From: Plotosus lineatus | Lineage: Eukaryota; Chordata; Actinopteri; Siluriformes; Plotosidae | Length of the DNA: 64,000 nucleotides | Assembly: GCA_024760905.1 (NCBI GenBank) | Contig: CM045729.1 | Coordinates: 84,418,550-84,482,549 of the forward strand | Direction of reading: 5' to 3' | In this document: positions 63,332-64,000 of the stretch, in pieces | Position numbering within the stretch: position 1 is the stretch's first letter | Layout of the letters: every line of letters begins with the position of its first letter | Notes under the pieces: generated by a model | Told to the model about the DNA's origin: nothing | The model's input: only the letters and a program-made list of their open reading frames with translations | Databases searched by the model: none | Program-made: the position numbers and the translations under genes

Positions 63332-63652
63332 GTAAACACAGCAGAGACTGGTCAGATGAGAGGTGCTTTAAGAGATAAGCACTTTGGAGTTTTAAGCATA
63401 CTCATTTAGAGTTAGGACATACTACACAGACACGTGAGAAATCAGGCTCCAGAAAGGTGTATAAAATCAGTCTTGTTTCTTCTAGTATCATTGTAACACC
63501 CACAGAACCCATAAAATCTGGAAAGTGGACTGTGCAATGACTGCTATGATTTTTTTTTTTAAGCAAAGAAACTTACGGAGAATTTATTTGGCATGCTTTG
63601 TATTAGGGGTATGTCTTCAGTACATTAATGTAGATCAAGTCTTTCACTCAGG

Positions 63653-63990
63653 GAAGTGGTGGCCAGGTGGGAAGGCGTTGGATTACCAATTCCAAGGTTG
63701 GGGGGGGGGGGGTTCACTGTCAGTTGTTGGCACTCCAGTGCAGCTACTTGGTTTATCAAAGACTACCCATGTCTTTCATTGTCCATGGTGAGAGGCATAT
63801 GAAAGAACCACTGTTAACTTTCTTCAAGAGTAGCTAGCATAGCTGTCAGTTTGTTTCTGCTCCTGCGATGGACTGGTGAGCTGTCCAGGGTGTACTCTCT
63901 CCTTGCCCAGAGTGGTCGGAGATGGGTGCCAGTCTCCCCGTGATGCCAATTTGGATTAAGTAGTTCATGAAATGAATGAATGAAGTCATT
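63653..63990 (+). repeat. tRNA-derived SINE family A
   Basis: GTGGTGGCCAGGTGGGAAGG head, G-run replacing part of the B box, body CACTGTTAACTTTCTTCAAG, tail TTTGGATTAAGTAGTTCATG and AATGAATGAATGA. Confidence 0.85.
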
Positions 63991-64000
63991 GACTCATTAA

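Overview
This is a eukaryotic, intron-bearing and extremely repeat-rich window, most likely from a teleost fish. The evidence is tRNA-derived SINEs with the conserved V-SINE (DANA/HE1-type) body, an RTE-clade LINE family with at least ten separate pieces, Tc1, Tigger and Kolobok-like DNA transposons, DIRS and Gypsy remnants, a retroviral pol relic, and dense CA and TA microsatellites. I see no rRNA gene, no canonical tRNA gene and no CRISPR array. The species cannot be named from the sequence.

The host genes I can support are two paralogous secreted C-type lectins facing each other tail to tail. Gene 1 is on the + strand, with exons at 11927-11963, 17907-18278, 25921-26253, 26357-26448 and 26632-26754. 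Gene 2 is on the - strand, with exons at 42287-42251, 40316-39945, 39090-38758, 38669-38578 and 38502-38353. The first four exons have identical lengths (37, 372, 333 and 92 nt) and phases in both genes. Each encodes a signal peptide, two C-type lectin domains and a short basic tail. The sugar-specificity triplets differ: EPD and KPD in gene 1, EPN and QPD in gene 2. Gene 1 introns 1 and 2 are swollen to 5.9 and 7.6 kb by nested transposons. A third, unrecognised set of three phase-compatible exons lies at 42765-44550 (+), head to head with gene 2.

Layout. 1-11900: RTE and other LINE fragments, a Gypsy relic (-), and two LINE-derived palindromes. 11927-26754: lectin gene 1, holding an RTE nested in a DIRS element, a Kolobok-like THAP transposon, SINEs, a TSD-flanked RTE copy, a Tc1 relic and a Tigger element. 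26760-38350: a second Tigger, an L2-like fragment, a degraded retroviral pol split by a SINE, a Tc1 relic, and a MITE in the 3' flank of gene 2. 38353-42287: lectin gene 2. 42400-64000: the candidate exons, four RTE pieces, two palindromes and one single arm carrying hammerhead-ribozyme motifs, Tc1-like elements, an AT-rich palindrome and a long terminal-inverted-repeat element.

The most unusual signal is the hammerhead ribozyme fold (CTGAAGA core, GAAA, self-complementary helix III, UA cleavage site, pairing helix I). It occurs in five arms at three loci. At two of these loci it sits twice, head to head, in a long foldback palindrome bordered by TA arrays.
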